A stretch of 64,000 bases of DNA from Streptomyces sp. NBC_00102. Its GTDB lineage: Bacteria > Actinomycetota > Actinomycetes > Streptomycetales > Streptomycetaceae. The translations under genes and the position numbers were made by a program. The notes under the pieces are model-generated. The model searched no databases. It saw only the letters and a list, made by a program, of their open reading frames with translations, and was not told the origin of the DNA. The stretch is from assembly GCF_026343115.1 (NCBI RefSeq), contig NZ_JAPEMC010000001.1, positions 434,001 to 498,000 on the forward strand. Reading direction: 5' to 3'. Shown piece by piece: positions 1-8,994 of the stretch; within the stretch, counting starts at the first letter, position 1, and each line of letters starts with the position of its first letter.

Positions 1-2216
1 TGGTGCTGTTCCGGTCCGTCGCTCCGGCGCTGTTCACGGGGGCGGAAGAGGCCGCCGCGTTCGCTGTCGCTGTCCTCCAGATCGCCGAGGCCGCCGAGGA
101 CGGGGGCGAGCGCCGGGTCGAGCGCCCGGTCCCGGGCGCGCTCGAAGGCGGCGCGCTCGCGGGGGCCCATCGGGGCCTCCAGTTCGACGGGTCCGTCGAT
201 CGGGGAGCCCGGGGCGGGCGGGAGCGGCGAGGGCGTGGCGGGGGGCGTCCGCTCGGAGCGCGGCCCGGGCAGGGCGCGCTCGCTCCTGCGGTCGAGCCGG
301 AATCCGGTGCCGTGGGTCTCCGGTGCCTCGGTGAGCAGGTTGGCGGGGATGAAGACGACCGCGGTGGTGCCGCCGTACGGGGATTTCTGCAGCGAGACCC
401 GGACCTTCTGGCGCTGGGCCAGGCGGCTGACGACGAAGAGGCCGAGGCGGTCGGTGTCGGAGAGTTCGAAGTCGGGGGTCTCGGCGAGCCGGAGATTCGC
501 GTCCAGCAGGATCTCGGGGGTCATGCCGAGTCCGCGGTCGTGGATTTCGAGGGTGAAGCCGTTGGTGACACGGTCCCCGTGCACCTGTACGCCGGTGTGC
601 GGCGGGGAGAACGCCGTGGCGTTCTCGAGGAGTTCGGCGATCAGGTGGGTCAGGTCGGCGACCGCCGGTCCGCCGACGCCGATGCGCGGGAGTCTGCGGA
701 CCTCGATCCGCTCGTAGTCCTCCACCTCGGCGACGGCGGCGCGCACCACGTCCATCAGCTGGACCGGCTTGCGCCACTGACGGGACGGGGCGGCGCCGGA
801 GAGGATCACCAGGCCCTCGGCGTGCCGGCGCATGCGGGTGGTGAGGTGGTCGAGGCGGAAGAGGTCGGCGAGTTCCTCGTCACTCTCGGTGCGCCGCTCC
901 ATCGCGTCCAGCAGGGTCAACTGGCGGTGCAGGAGGACCTGGTTGCGGCGGGCGAGGTTGACGAAGACCTCGGAGACCCCGCGCCGCATGTCGGCCTGTC
1001 TGACGGCGGCTTCGACGGCGGCCCGCTGGAGGGTGTTGAGCGCCTGGCCGACCTGGCCGATCTCGTCGGGTTCGTAACTCAGGTGCGGGGCCTCGGTCTC
1101 GACGTCGATCCGCTCCCCCGCGGCGAGCCGGCGCATGACGCCCGGCAGGCGTACGCCCGACGCCTCGTGGGCCTCTTTGCGGAGCCGGGAGAGGTCGCGG
1201 ACGAGCTCGCGGCCGATCCGTACGGAGACGAAGACCGAGACGAGCAGGGCCAGGAAGCCGAGGACCCCCGAGACGCCGGCGAGGGCGAGTACCCGGTAAC
1301 CGGCGGGTTCGGCGCGGTCCTGGAAGCGGTTGGTCATCTCGGTGTAGTCGTTGGCGAGCCGGTCCAGCACGGGGGGCGCGGCCTGCTGCCACCGCGCCGA
1401 GTCGATGCCCGCCCGGTCGCGTGCCTCGCCGCCCGCGATGAGGCCGTTCTCGGCGGTACGCAGGGGTTCGGTCTCGGGGCTGGCCCAGAACCGTTCGACG
1501 CGCAGGCGTTCGTCGCTGGGGAGCATGTCCAGGTTGATCTGGTAGAGCAGTTGCCGCTGGGCGACGAGGGCGGCGACCTGGCGCAGATCGGCGTCGGTGA
1601 GCCGGGAGGTGAGGAGGCCGGAGGCGACCAACGCGTCCTCGCGGGAGAGGAGTTCGCGGGCGCGGGAGACGCCGACGAGGGCGCGGACCTGTTTGTCCAG
1701 GGAGACGTGCTCCATGGTGCGCAGGCTGTTCAGAAAGCGGTAGGCGGGGTCCACGAGCCGGTCGTAGAAGTCCATCGCGCGCAGCCTGGTGATGCCGCGG
1801 TTCTCCACGGACCGGCGGAGCGCCGGGAGGCCGTCGGCGGCGCTGAGCACCGCGTCGAGACGGCCCTGGGCGTCGGTGCTCAGTTCGTCGCGGATGTCGT
1901 CGCGGGCGGCGCCGCTGCGGATCTCGGCCACCGTCCGGTCGGTGACGGCCTGTTGGCGGTGGAGCAGCGGCAGGGCGTCGGAGGCGCGGGGGTCGGCGAG
2001 GAAGACGAGGGTCTGGCGGCGTTCGTCCTGGAGGGAGCGGACCGCCTGTTCCAGCGGATGGCCGACCTTCTCGACGATGGATCCGGCGTCCATCATCTGG
2101 CTCGCCTGGCGCCCGGTCACATAGGTGGCGAACGCCCAGAGCGCGGTGAGGGAGACGAGGGGCACGAGAAGCAGTGCCGCGATCTTCCTGCGGATGGACT
2201 TCCCGCGAAAGCGCAT
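1..2216 (-). CDS. Nitrate/nitrite-sensing sensor histidine kinase, CvnA-like (C-terminus cut by window edge)
   Basis: Membrane sensor kinase. From the ATG at 2216 the protein opens MRFRGKSIRRKIAALLLVPL. TM1 spans about residues 12-32, followed by an all-helical extracellular region of about 250 residues typical of NIT sensing domains. TM2 is at about 305-335, then a HAMP segment and a helix containing LDHLTTRMRRHAEG (about 450) as the probable dimerisation/H-box. A HATPase_c domain lies near 515-620, with a G1-like DRGLGMTP and GLFVVSRLA. The C-terminal tail is Pro/Arg/Glu-rich and runs off the left edge. In Streptomyces such kinases usually head conservons (kinase, roadblock protein, DUF742 protein, small GTPase); the partners would lie left of base 1 and cannot be seen. 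Kinase assignment is firm; the conservon role is inference. Confidence 0.9.
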   Translation of the reverse strand, partial: MRFRGKSIRRKIAALLLVPLVSLTALWAFATYVTGRQASQMMDAGSIVEKVGHPLEQAVRSLQDERRQTLVFLADPRASDALPLLHRQQAVTDRTVAEIRSGAARDDIRDELSTDAQGRLDAVLSAADGLPALRRSVENRGITRLRAMDFYDRLVDPAYRFLNSLRTMEHVSLDKQVRALVGVSRARELLSREDALVASGLLTSRLTDADLRQVAALVAQRQLLYQINLDMLPSDERLRVERFWASPETEPLRTAENGLIAGGEARDRAGIDSARWQQAAPPVLDRLANDYTEMTNRFQDRAEPAGYRVLALAGVSGVLGFLALLVSVFVSVRIGRELVRDLSRLRKEAHEASGVRLPGVMRRLAAGERIDVETEAPHLSYEPDEIGQVGQALNTLQRAAVEAAVRQADMRRGVSEVFVNLARRNQVLLHRQLTLLDAMERRTESDEELADLFRLDHLTTRMRRHAEGLVILSGAAPSRQWRKPVQLMDVVRAAVAEVEDYERIEVRRLPRIGVGGPAVADLTHLIAELLENATAFSPPHTGVQVHGDRVTNGFTLEIHDRGLGMTPEILLDANLRLAETPDFELSDTDRLGLFVVSRLAQRQKVRVSLQKSPYGGTTAVVFIPANLLTEAPETHGTGFRLDRRSERALPGPRSERTPPATPSPLPPAPGSPIDGPVELEAPMGPRERAAFERARDRALDPALAPVLGGLGDLEDSDSERGGLFRPREQRRSDGPEQH

Positions 2217-2672
2217 GGCCTCCCCCAGCTCGACCCCCGCACACGGAGGTGTGTCCGTCGGTCCCGCCTCTGCGAACGGCGCGAGCCTACTACTGACACT
2301 CTGACAACTCGAAGGACCGTCCGGGCGATTTTCGGCCTTCCCGCACGGAGTTGACGCGAATCAGTCCCGCAATTCCGGACGCGGAACTCGGTGTTACGCA
2401 TAAAAACACACGCCCGACACGCGGAAATCCAGTACCGGACACTTGGCCTGAATGACGTGTTTCGTGACCCCCGAGCGGGCGAATCGTTGCCAACTCACGG
2501 GAATCTTCGTACCCACGTATTCGCCCATGCGTACGGGGCAGGAGTCACGCCGGAGGCCGGTGCGGCGGGACGGCAGGGTTCGCCGTGCGGACGGCCCGGC
2601 CGGTCCGCGTAGAAGGGCGGCAAGCCGGGCAGTCACCCTCAAGTCGGTCAGCGGTGGGGAGTTGAAGGTCCT
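2217..2672. other. Intergenic region between divergent genes, no gene seen
   Basis: This 456-bp stretch is less GC-rich near 2395-2530. It must hold the promoters of the sensor kinase (leftward) and the small membrane protein (rightward). I see no convincing ORF, RNA gene or strong palindrome. Confidence 0.5.
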
Positions 2673-3137
2673 TTGAGCACTCGGGAACGCCGGGGAGCCG
2701 CGTCGTCGGACGCCATGCCGGTGCGGGACGCGCGGGTACCCCGGCAGTTGTGGGTGGAGGAGCCGGCGGTCCGCAGACGGATGCCCGATCCTGTCCGCAC
2801 GGCGGCGGTGCGTGCCGTGATGATCGTGTCGCTGACGCTCATCCAGGCCATGGTGGCTTTCCTCTGCACCCTGACGGGATCCTTGCTCGCCTTCCCGATG
2901 GTGCTCGGCGGAGTGGCCGGCACGGTCGGGGCGACCTGGGCGGTGCTGGACGTCTGGGTGACCCGCCAGGTGTGGAACCAGCGGCACGGTGTGGTGTCGG
3001 TGCCGAGCAGCACCGCGCGCCTGATACGGCGCGAACGCAGGCGCTCCCGGCGCGCGGAGCGCCGGGCCGCGCGCGACGACGCGGCGGGCATAAATGGGCA
3101 CGCGGCGGGGGGCGGGGGCCGGCTCTCGCGGGTGTGA
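2673..3137 (+). CDS. Small two-helix membrane protein of unknown function
   Basis: The 154-aa product has two adjacent hydrophobic segments, near residues 48-68 (VMIVSLTLIQAMVAFLCTL) and 70-93. A very basic tail (RRERRRSRRAERRAARDD) follows and is expected to be cytoplasmic. The TTG at 2673 is preceded by GAAGG with short spacing; an ATG at 2715 is an alternative start. No domain is recognised. It converges on the SMC-like ATPase gene, separated by a hairpin, so it is probably not part of that operon. It occupies the place where a JetD nuclease gene would follow the ATPase gene in a Wadjet operon but shows no relation to one. Confidence 0.7.
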   Translation: MSTRERRGAASSDAMPVRDARVPRQLWVEEPAVRRRMPDPVRTAAVRAVMIVSLTLIQAMVAFLCTLTGSLLAFPMVLGGVAGTVGATWAVLDVWVTRQVWNQRHGVVSVPSSTARLIRRERRRSRRAERRAARDDAAGINGHAAGGGGRLSRV

Positions 3138-3158
3138 GAGCCGCGGCCTTTTCGTACC

Positions 3159-3198
3159 GGGAGCTCCGGTCCTCTTCGCGTCGAGGACCGGGGCTCCC
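3159..3198. terminator. Bidirectional hairpin terminator between convergent genes
   Basis: Arms 3159-3174 and 3183-3198 pair over 16 positions with one mismatch around an 8-nt loop. The element lies between stops at 3137 (+) and 3215 (-). There is no U-tract, as usual in Streptomyces. Confidence 0.75.
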
Positions 3199-3214
3199 TG
3201 TGCGTACCGCGCGG

Positions 3215-6200
3215 TCAGGCGGTGGCCTGCTCCGTGCTCCGCTTGAACATCCGGGTGGCCGTGATCTCCCCGTGCACGGTCTCGCCCTCCGGGTCCTGCT
3301 GGGGCAGGCCCGGCCGCAGGTGCTCCTCGACGCTGATGTACTTCAGACCGGCCCGCAGGTCCGCGTCGTTGCGGAGCCTGATCACCAGCGGGAACTCGGC
3401 GAGCGCCGTCGTGTCGAACAGTCCGGTCGTGTAGAGCAGCTGGACGCCGAGCGCGTCCGAGACCGCGCGCTGGAGCTCCAGCAGGTACGTGGCGTTGGCG
3501 CGGCCGATGGGGTTGTCCAGGAAGAGGGTTCCGGCGTGCCGGTGCTTGTCGCGGCCGCGGTCGTTGCTCCGGAGGGCGGCCATGGTGCAGTAGAGCGCGA
3601 TGGCCGCGGTGAGCAGCTGGCCGCCGGAGAAGACGTCCCCCATCTGTCCGACGGGTACGCGTTCGGCGCGGAGCACCGCGTCGGGCTTGAGGATCTCCAC
3701 GGCGATGCCCTTGGGCCGCAGCGCCGCCTCCACCCCGCGCAGCAGCAGGGACATGCCGTCGCGGCGCAGGTCGGCGTTCTTCTTGAGCGCCGAGTGGGTC
3801 GCCTCGTCGATGACCTCGCCGAGGCGCTCGCTCAGCGTGGCCTGGTCGGGTTCCTCGAAGCGGATGCGGAGGAACTCCTGGCCCGACCACTCCCCCAGTC
3901 CCTCGGGCAGCCGGGAGAGCCGCTGGGCGGAACGCAGGGTGGCGAGGGCGGACTCCACCAGGCCGCGCAGCCGGTCGACGATGGAGTCGCGGTTGCGTTC
4001 CAGCTGGGCGAGTTCGTCGGTGAGGACGCGGAGCCGGGGGGCGAAGGCGTCGGCCCACTTCTGCGCATGCTCGGGCAGGGCGGAGGCGGGGAGTTCGCGG
4101 ATCTGCTGGCGGGCGGGGGTGCGTACCTGCTCGTAGCGGGTGGAGTTGGCGTGGCGTACGAGGATGTCGCTCGCCTCCCGGACCGCGCCCTCGGCGGCGG
4201 AGAGGTCGGCGGCGCAGCCGCGCAGGGAGCGGCGGGCCTCGGCGGCGGAGGTCCGGGCCTCGTCGAGGGTGCCGGGGTAGGGCTCGGGGCCGTCCTCGTC
4301 GTCCTCGGTGGCGTGGTCGCGCAGGAGGTCCCGCAGCAGGGCCGCGGTCTCGTCGAACCCGCCCGCGGAGTCCTCGGCGGTGCGGTGGGCGTGCAGCAGC
4401 TCGGCGTGCGCGGCGCGTGCGGTGTCCAGCGCCGCCGTGGCGGCGGAGAGTTCGCCGGTGGCGGTACGGAGCAGGGTCTGGGCCGCTTCGGCGTCGGCCG
4501 GGACGAGTTCCTCGGGCAGTTCGGTGTGGTGCGGCGACTCGTCCTCGGGGGCGAGGCGTTCGGCCTCGCCGCGCAGCCGGCCCAGCTGCTCGCTGGCGGT
4601 GGAGGCGCGGGTTTCCAGGAGCTGGACGAGCGATTCGGCGCGGGCCGCCGCCGCCTGCCGGGAGGGGCCGTCGGCGCCGTCGGTGCCTTCGAGGAGCTGG
4701 GCGGCGCGGGTGCGCACCTTGTTGCTGAGGCGGTCGAGTTCCTGGAGGGCGGCGCTCTCGTCGCTCTCGGCACGGTTCTGCTCGGCGCGCAGGTCGGCGC
4801 CGACGCCGACCTTCTCGTACAGCTGGGAGGCGGCGCGGTAGGCCTCGCGGAGGGTGGGCAGCGCCTGGCGGGCGGTCTGCTCACCGGGCTCGGGCAGGGT
4901 CTCCGGGGCTCCGGCGATCTCGGCGCGTTCGGCGCGCAGGGCGCGGGCGGTGCGGCGGGCGTCGTCGGCGGCGCGCTGGGCGGCCCGGCGGTCCTCGTCG
5001 GCGGCGCGGGCGCGCTCCAGCCAGGTCTGCGCGCGGGCCTCCGACTCGGCGGCCTCGTCGACGAGTTCGCGGAGCCGGATCTGCCAGCCGGCGCGTTCGC
5101 GGAGCCGGTGGGCGAGACCGGCCAGGGCGTCGGCGGCGCGGCGGGCGCGCTGGGCGGCTTCCTGGCGTTCCTCGCGGACCCTGGCGGTGTCGGCGGCTGC
5201 CTCGTCGGCCTCGGCGCGGGCGGTACGGGCCTCGGCGAGGGCTTCCTCGGCGGCCTCGGCTGCCGTCCGGGCGGTGGCGGCGGCGGTGGCGAGTTCGGCG
5301 AGCATGCCGGGCGGGCAGTCGGCGCGCCAGGCGCCGATGCGGGCGGCGAGGGCGCGGTCGCCGGCCAGCCGGGCGGCGAGGGCGCGGATGTCCTCGTCCC
5401 GGTCGGCGGCCCGGGCGCGCAGGGCCTGGCGCTCCTCGTCGGCGGCGAGTTCGTCGTGCATGGCCGGGTTCGGCGGGACGAGGAACACCTCGTCGTCGGC
5501 GTTGCCGCCGGCCGTGTCGGGCACCGGGGCGAGGAGTGCGGCGGCGGTGCCGACCGCGACGGTGGAGCGGGGCAGCAGGGCCGCGCCGCCGAGGACCTCG
5601 CGGGCCCGGCCGTGGGCGCCCGGGTCGGTGATCACGACGCCGTCGACGAGTTCGGGGCGGGCGGCGAGTACGGCGGCGTGGTCCGCGGGGTCGACGGCCT
5701 GGGCGAGGTAGCGCCAGCCGGGCAGGGCGGGGATGCCGTGTTCGCCGAGGTACTCGACGGTGGCCAGGACGTCGGGGCCGGGCGGCAGCAGTCCGCCGTC
5801 GCCGAGGGCGCCGAGGATGCGGGAGTCGTCGGCGGCGGCCGTACGCAGGTCGAAGAGGCGGCGCTCGGCGGTCGCGATGCCCTGGTCGAGCAGCTCGCGC
5901 AGTTCAGCGGCGCTGCGGTCGAACTCCTCGGTCGTCAGGGCCCGGGTGGCGGTGCGGCGGTCGGCCAGGGCGACCTGGCGGTCCGCGCCGTGCGGGGCCG
6001 TGTCGCCCTCGCCGGGGGTGCGGCCGCCGGCCGGGGCGGTGGTGGACCGGGGTTCGTCGGGGCCGGCGCCGCTGCGGGGCTGCGGGACTCCGGTACCGGC
6101 GGGGAGGCCGAGGAGGTCGGCGAGGCGCTCTTCGGAGGCGAGGGCCTCGGCGGCGGCGCGCTCGTCCTCCCAGGACTGTTCGGCGGCCCTGGCGGCGTCG

Positions 6201-7942
6201 GCGGCGCGGGCGGCGGCGAGTTCGGCGCGGCTCTCGGCCGCCGCGGCCTCGCGGGCGTGGTCGGCACCGGCGCGGGCGGCGTCGCGGGCGGTGTCCCAGG
6301 CGGCGACCGCGGCCTGTTCGGCGTCGCTCGCGGCGAGGGCGGCGCGGGCCGGGTCGGCGTCGGGGGCGGTGTCGTCGAGCCAGCCGGCCCGGACGGCCTC
6401 GGCGGTCTCCTGCTCGACCTCGGCGAGGCGTTGGCGCAGGTGGCCGGCCTCGCTGCGGGCGCGCTGGGCCTCGGTGGCGGCGGTGGTGGCTTCGCGGTGG
6501 GCGCGCTCGCCCTCGGCCTGGAGGGTGTCGGAGCGCTCCTCCTCCTCGTTGGCCACCCGTTCGCCGTCCTCGGCGGCCGTGTGCAGGGCGCGTACCAGGT
6601 CGGCCGCGGCGGTGGCGCGGGCGGCGAGCGCGGGGGCGGCGTCGCGTTCGGCCTCGCGGATGGCGACGGCGACGCGTGCCGAGCGGTCGGCGGCGGCGCG
6701 GTGGCGCAGCACGGCCTCGGCGGCCTGCCAGGCGGAGTACAGGGTACGGGCGTCGCCCAGTTCGCGGCGCTGGGCGGCGGCGGCCTTCTCGGCGGCGGCG
6801 AGCGCCAGGGAGGCGTTGCGGTAGGCGAGTTCGGCGGCGACGAGGGCGCGGTTGCCCCGGGTGCGTTCGGCCTCGGTCACGGTGTGGGCGGCGGCGGTGA
6901 CGTGCTGGGCCAGCTCGGCGGTGCGGCCGCGCTCCTCGGTGGCGCGGGTGGAGAGGCGGCGCGCGAGGGTGCGGGTGCGGCGTTCGGCGCCGGCGTGGAC
7001 GTCACGGCTGCGGGAGCGGGCGGTGGTGGCTTCGACGATCCGGCCGAGGAGGTCGGCGGAGCCGGCGGTGAAATCGCGTTCGGCGGTGAGTTCGGCGCGC
7101 CGGCCGAGCTTGTTGCCGAAGCCGGCGACGAGGTCGGCGAGGCCGTCGGTGTCACGGGTGTCGGTCACGGCCCGCAGCAGCAGGTCGGTGAAGTCGGAGT
7201 CCTTCTTGACCGCGAAGAGTCCGGCGGCCTCGCCCTCGTCGGCGTTCATCTCGCGCTGGTAGCGGAAGAGTTCGGGGTCGAGTCCGAGGTCGCCGAGGTG
7301 TTCGTTCCACCGGTCGTGGATCTCTTCCCAGTGCACGTCGAGGTGCTGGTAGAACTTTCCGGCGTCGGTGAGGGCGTCGCGGAAGCCCTTCATGGTGCGG
7401 CGCCGTCCCCGCGCGCCGGAGGCGCCTTCGGCGGGGCGGCCGACGGCGGTGGCCTCGGCGACGGGGAGGTTGTCGAGGCTGAGCCCGGGTCCGGGGCGGA
7501 AGGAGTACCAGGCTTCGGCGAACCGGCGGGGGTCGTTGGAGACCTGGTGACCGCGCCACTCGCTGACCTTGCCGACGACGACGCATTCGCCGGTGAGGGT
7601 GTGCTGCCACTCCAGGGCGACGTGCCCGCAGTCGTCGGCGAGCAGGAACTTGCGGAGCACGCCGGAGCTGGCGCCGCCGAGGGTGTTGCGGTGGCCGGGG
7701 AGCATCACCGAGAAGATCAGCTTCAGCAGGACGGACTTGCCGCCGCCGTTCTCCAGGAAGAGGACACCGGCGGGTGCGGGCCGGCGCGGCGGGCCGACCG
7801 GTTCGTCCTCGAAGAACTCGGCCTGCGCCGGGGCGGGTTCGGGTACGGGCGCTCCGACGCCGCGCAGATCGAGAACGGTGTCGGCGTAGCGCGCACCGGC
7901 CGGTCCGATGGAGTAGAGGCGGACCCGGGACAACTCGTACAT
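3215..7942 (-). CDS. SMC-like coiled-coil ATPase of a JetC/MksB-type complex
   Basis: This 1575-aa protein has a split ABC ATPase. The N-terminal head carries Walker A (ENGGGKS, residues 64-70, after GVLF). About 1100 residues of Ala/Glu/Arg-rich heptads form long coiled coils interrupted by a hinge-like non-coiled region around residues 640-850. The C-terminal head carries the ABC signature FSGGQLLTAA (SGGQ 1439-1442) and Walker B (TLFLDNPIG, Asp1476). It is encoded last in a three-gene operon after kleisin-like and KITE-like genes, spaced 67 and 73 bp, which is the layout of MksFEB/JetABC. Such complexes act on DNA topology, or on plasmids when joined by the JetD nuclease. The residue after the Walker B aspartate is Asn rather than the usual catalytic Glu. 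Which Wadjet/Mks clade it belongs to cannot be decided by eye. Confidence 0.85.
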   Translation of the reverse strand: MYELSRVRLYSIGPAGARYADTVLDLRGVGAPVPEPAPAQAEFFEDEPVGPPRRPAPAGVLFLENGGGKSVLLKLIFSVMLPGHRNTLGGASSGVLRKFLLADDCGHVALEWQHTLTGECVVVGKVSEWRGHQVSNDPRRFAEAWYSFRPGPGLSLDNLPVAEATAVGRPAEGASGARGRRRTMKGFRDALTDAGKFYQHLDVHWEEIHDRWNEHLGDLGLDPELFRYQREMNADEGEAAGLFAVKKDSDFTDLLLRAVTDTRDTDGLADLVAGFGNKLGRRAELTAERDFTAGSADLLGRIVEATTARSRSRDVHAGAERRTRTLARRLSTRATEERGRTAELAQHVTAAAHTVTEAERTRGNRALVAAELAYRNASLALAAAEKAAAAQRRELGDARTLYSAWQAAEAVLRHRAAADRSARVAVAIREAERDAAPALAARATAAADLVRALHTAAEDGERVANEEEERSDTLQAEGERAHREATTAATEAQRARSEAGHLRQRLAEVEQETAEAVRAGWLDDTAPDADPARAALAASDAEQAAVAAWDTARDAARAGADHAREAAAAESRAELAAARAADAARAAEQSWEDERAAAEALASEERLADLLGLPAGTGVPQPRSGAGPDEPRSTTAPAGGRTPGEGDTAPHGADRQVALADRRTATRALTTEEFDRSAAELRELLDQGIATAERRLFDLRTAAADDSRILGALGDGGLLPPGPDVLATVEYLGEHGIPALPGWRYLAQAVDPADHAAVLAARPELVDGVVITDPGAHGRAREVLGGAALLPRSTVAVGTAAALLAPVPDTAGGNADDEVFLVPPNPAMHDELAADEERQALRARAADRDEDIRALAARLAGDRALAARIGAWRADCPPGMLAELATAAATARTAAEAAEEALAEARTARAEADEAAADTARVREERQEAAQRARRAADALAGLAHRLRERAGWQIRLRELVDEAAESEARAQTWLERARAADEDRRAAQRAADDARRTARALRAERAEIAGAPETLPEPGEQTARQALPTLREAYRAASQLYEKVGVGADLRAEQNRAESDESAALQELDRLSNKVRTRAAQLLEGTDGADGPSRQAAAARAESLVQLLETRASTASEQLGRLRGEAERLAPEDESPHHTELPEELVPADAEAAQTLLRTATGELSAATAALDTARAAHAELLHAHRTAEDSAGGFDETAALLRDLLRDHATEDDEDGPEPYPGTLDEARTSAAEARRSLRGCAADLSAAEGAVREASDILVRHANSTRYEQVRTPARQQIRELPASALPEHAQKWADAFAPRLRVLTDELAQLERNRDSIVDRLRGLVESALATLRSAQRLSRLPEGLGEWSGQEFLRIRFEEPDQATLSERLGEVIDEATHSALKKNADLRRDGMSLLLRGVEAALRPKGIAVEILKPDAVLRAERVPVGQMGDVFSGGQLLTAAIALYCTMAALRSNDRGRDKHRHAGTLFLDNPIGRANATYLLELQRAVSDALGVQLLYTTGLFDTTALAEFPLVIRLRNDADLRAGLKYISVEEHLRPGLPQQDPEGETVHGEITATRMFKRSTEQATA

Positions 7943-8009
7943 GGCGGCGGACTCTCGTCGTTCGTGAAGCGGAACGGGCAGATCAGGTGGGAAGTCGGGT
8001 GGGGGCGCG

Positions 8010-8921
8010 TCAGCCGTGGAAGGGCAGGCCGGCGTCGGCCGCGAGATCCAGGTCGTCGGTGTCGCGCGGTGGCAGCAGGGTGGCGCTGCCGTCGGTGACG
8101 GGGACGACCCCGAGCTCCAGCAGTTCGGCCATGGCGGCGCTGCCCGCCATGTCGCGTACCTGGAGCTGGTAGCGCGCGGTGGTGCGGTAGGTGCCGCCCG
8201 CGTCGTCGCCGGTGCGCTGGAGGAACCCGGAGTCGGTGAGGAAGGCGACGGCCTTGCCGATGATGCCGGTGGTCGATCCGGCGAGGCGGCGGGCGTCCTT
8301 GGTGGCGCCGGTCGCGCTGCGGCGGGCGTAGACCCGCCAGCCGGCTTCGAGGCCGGGGCTGTCGCTCGTGGGGTCGGTGTTCTCGCCCTGCTCCGCGGCG
8401 CGCTCCTCCAGCCGCAGGCTCGCCTGGCGGACGAAGGCGTCGACGCCGTTGACGGTGATGCGGCCGATGTAGGCGTCGTCGGCGAGGTCCTCGGGCCGGG
8501 GGAAGGCCATGGCGGCGACGGCGAGGTGGGCGAGGCCGTGCAGGAACCGGTCGGCCGCGTCGGAGGACGCGCGGCGGGCGTAGTCGCCCATGCGTACGGC
8601 GAAGACCGAGTCCTCGTCGGCGGTGACGGCCATGCCGGCGCGGGTGGAGACTTCGAGGACGACCAGGCCGAGGCCGGTGGCGACGGCGTCCGCGAGCCGT
8701 CCGAAGGCGGGCTCCTCGCGGTAGCGGCGCAGCAGGTCGGCGTACTCGGCGTCGCGTGCGGGGACCAGTTTGGGCTGGAGTCCGAAGGAGACCAGGCGTG
8801 CGGCGTCGGCGGCGTCGGCCGGGGTGACGGACGCCTGTCCCGGGGCGGGAGCGGGCTCCACGGCGGGGGTGACGGCGGGTTCGTCCCACGCGTCGGTGTG
8901 CTCGGCGCGGTGGTCGCTCAC
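8010..8921 (-). CDS. MksE/JetB-like (KITE, winged-helix) subunit
   Basis: The 303-aa product has a Glu/Pro-rich N-terminal tail of about 45 residues, then a mixed alpha/beta region. DARRLAGSTTGIIGKAVAFL and a FLQRT..TYRTTARYQLQVRDM strand pair near residues 210-265 look like a winged helix, as in the accessory KITE subunits of bacterial condensins. The GTG start at 8921 has AGGAG eight bases upstream. It lies between the kleisin-like gene (73 bp upstream) and the ATPase gene (67 bp downstream). The assignment rests mainly on operon position, size and predicted fold rather than on a signature motif. Confidence 0.65.
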   Translation of the reverse strand: MSDHRAEHTDAWDEPAVTPAVEPAPAPGQASVTPADAADAARLVSFGLQPKLVPARDAEYADLLRRYREEPAFGRLADAVATGLGLVVLEVSTRAGMAVTADEDSVFAVRMGDYARRASSDAADRFLHGLAHLAVAAMAFPRPEDLADDAYIGRITVNGVDAFVRQASLRLEERAAEQGENTDPTSDSPGLEAGWRVYARRSATGATKDARRLAGSTTGIIGKAVAFLTDSGFLQRTGDDAGGTYRTTARYQLQVRDMAGSAAMAELLELGVVPVTDGSATLLPPRDTDDLDLAADAGLPFHG

Positions 8922-8994
8922 TGCTGGGGCTCCTCGGTGCGGAGTTGCTTCGGTACGGACATGGGGGCGCGGGGCGCCGCTGCCGGCGGGGTGC

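Noticed and set aside
3..2354. 783-aa open frame on the + strand
   Set aside because: It mirrors the sensor kinase on the other strand; Gly/Glu/Val-rich composition without domains is typical of GC-bias shadows.
2750..8098. 1782-aa open frame on the + strand opposite the SMC-like ATPase
   Set aside because: Gly/Val-rich low-complexity shadow; the - strand frame carries Walker A, signature and Walker B motifs.
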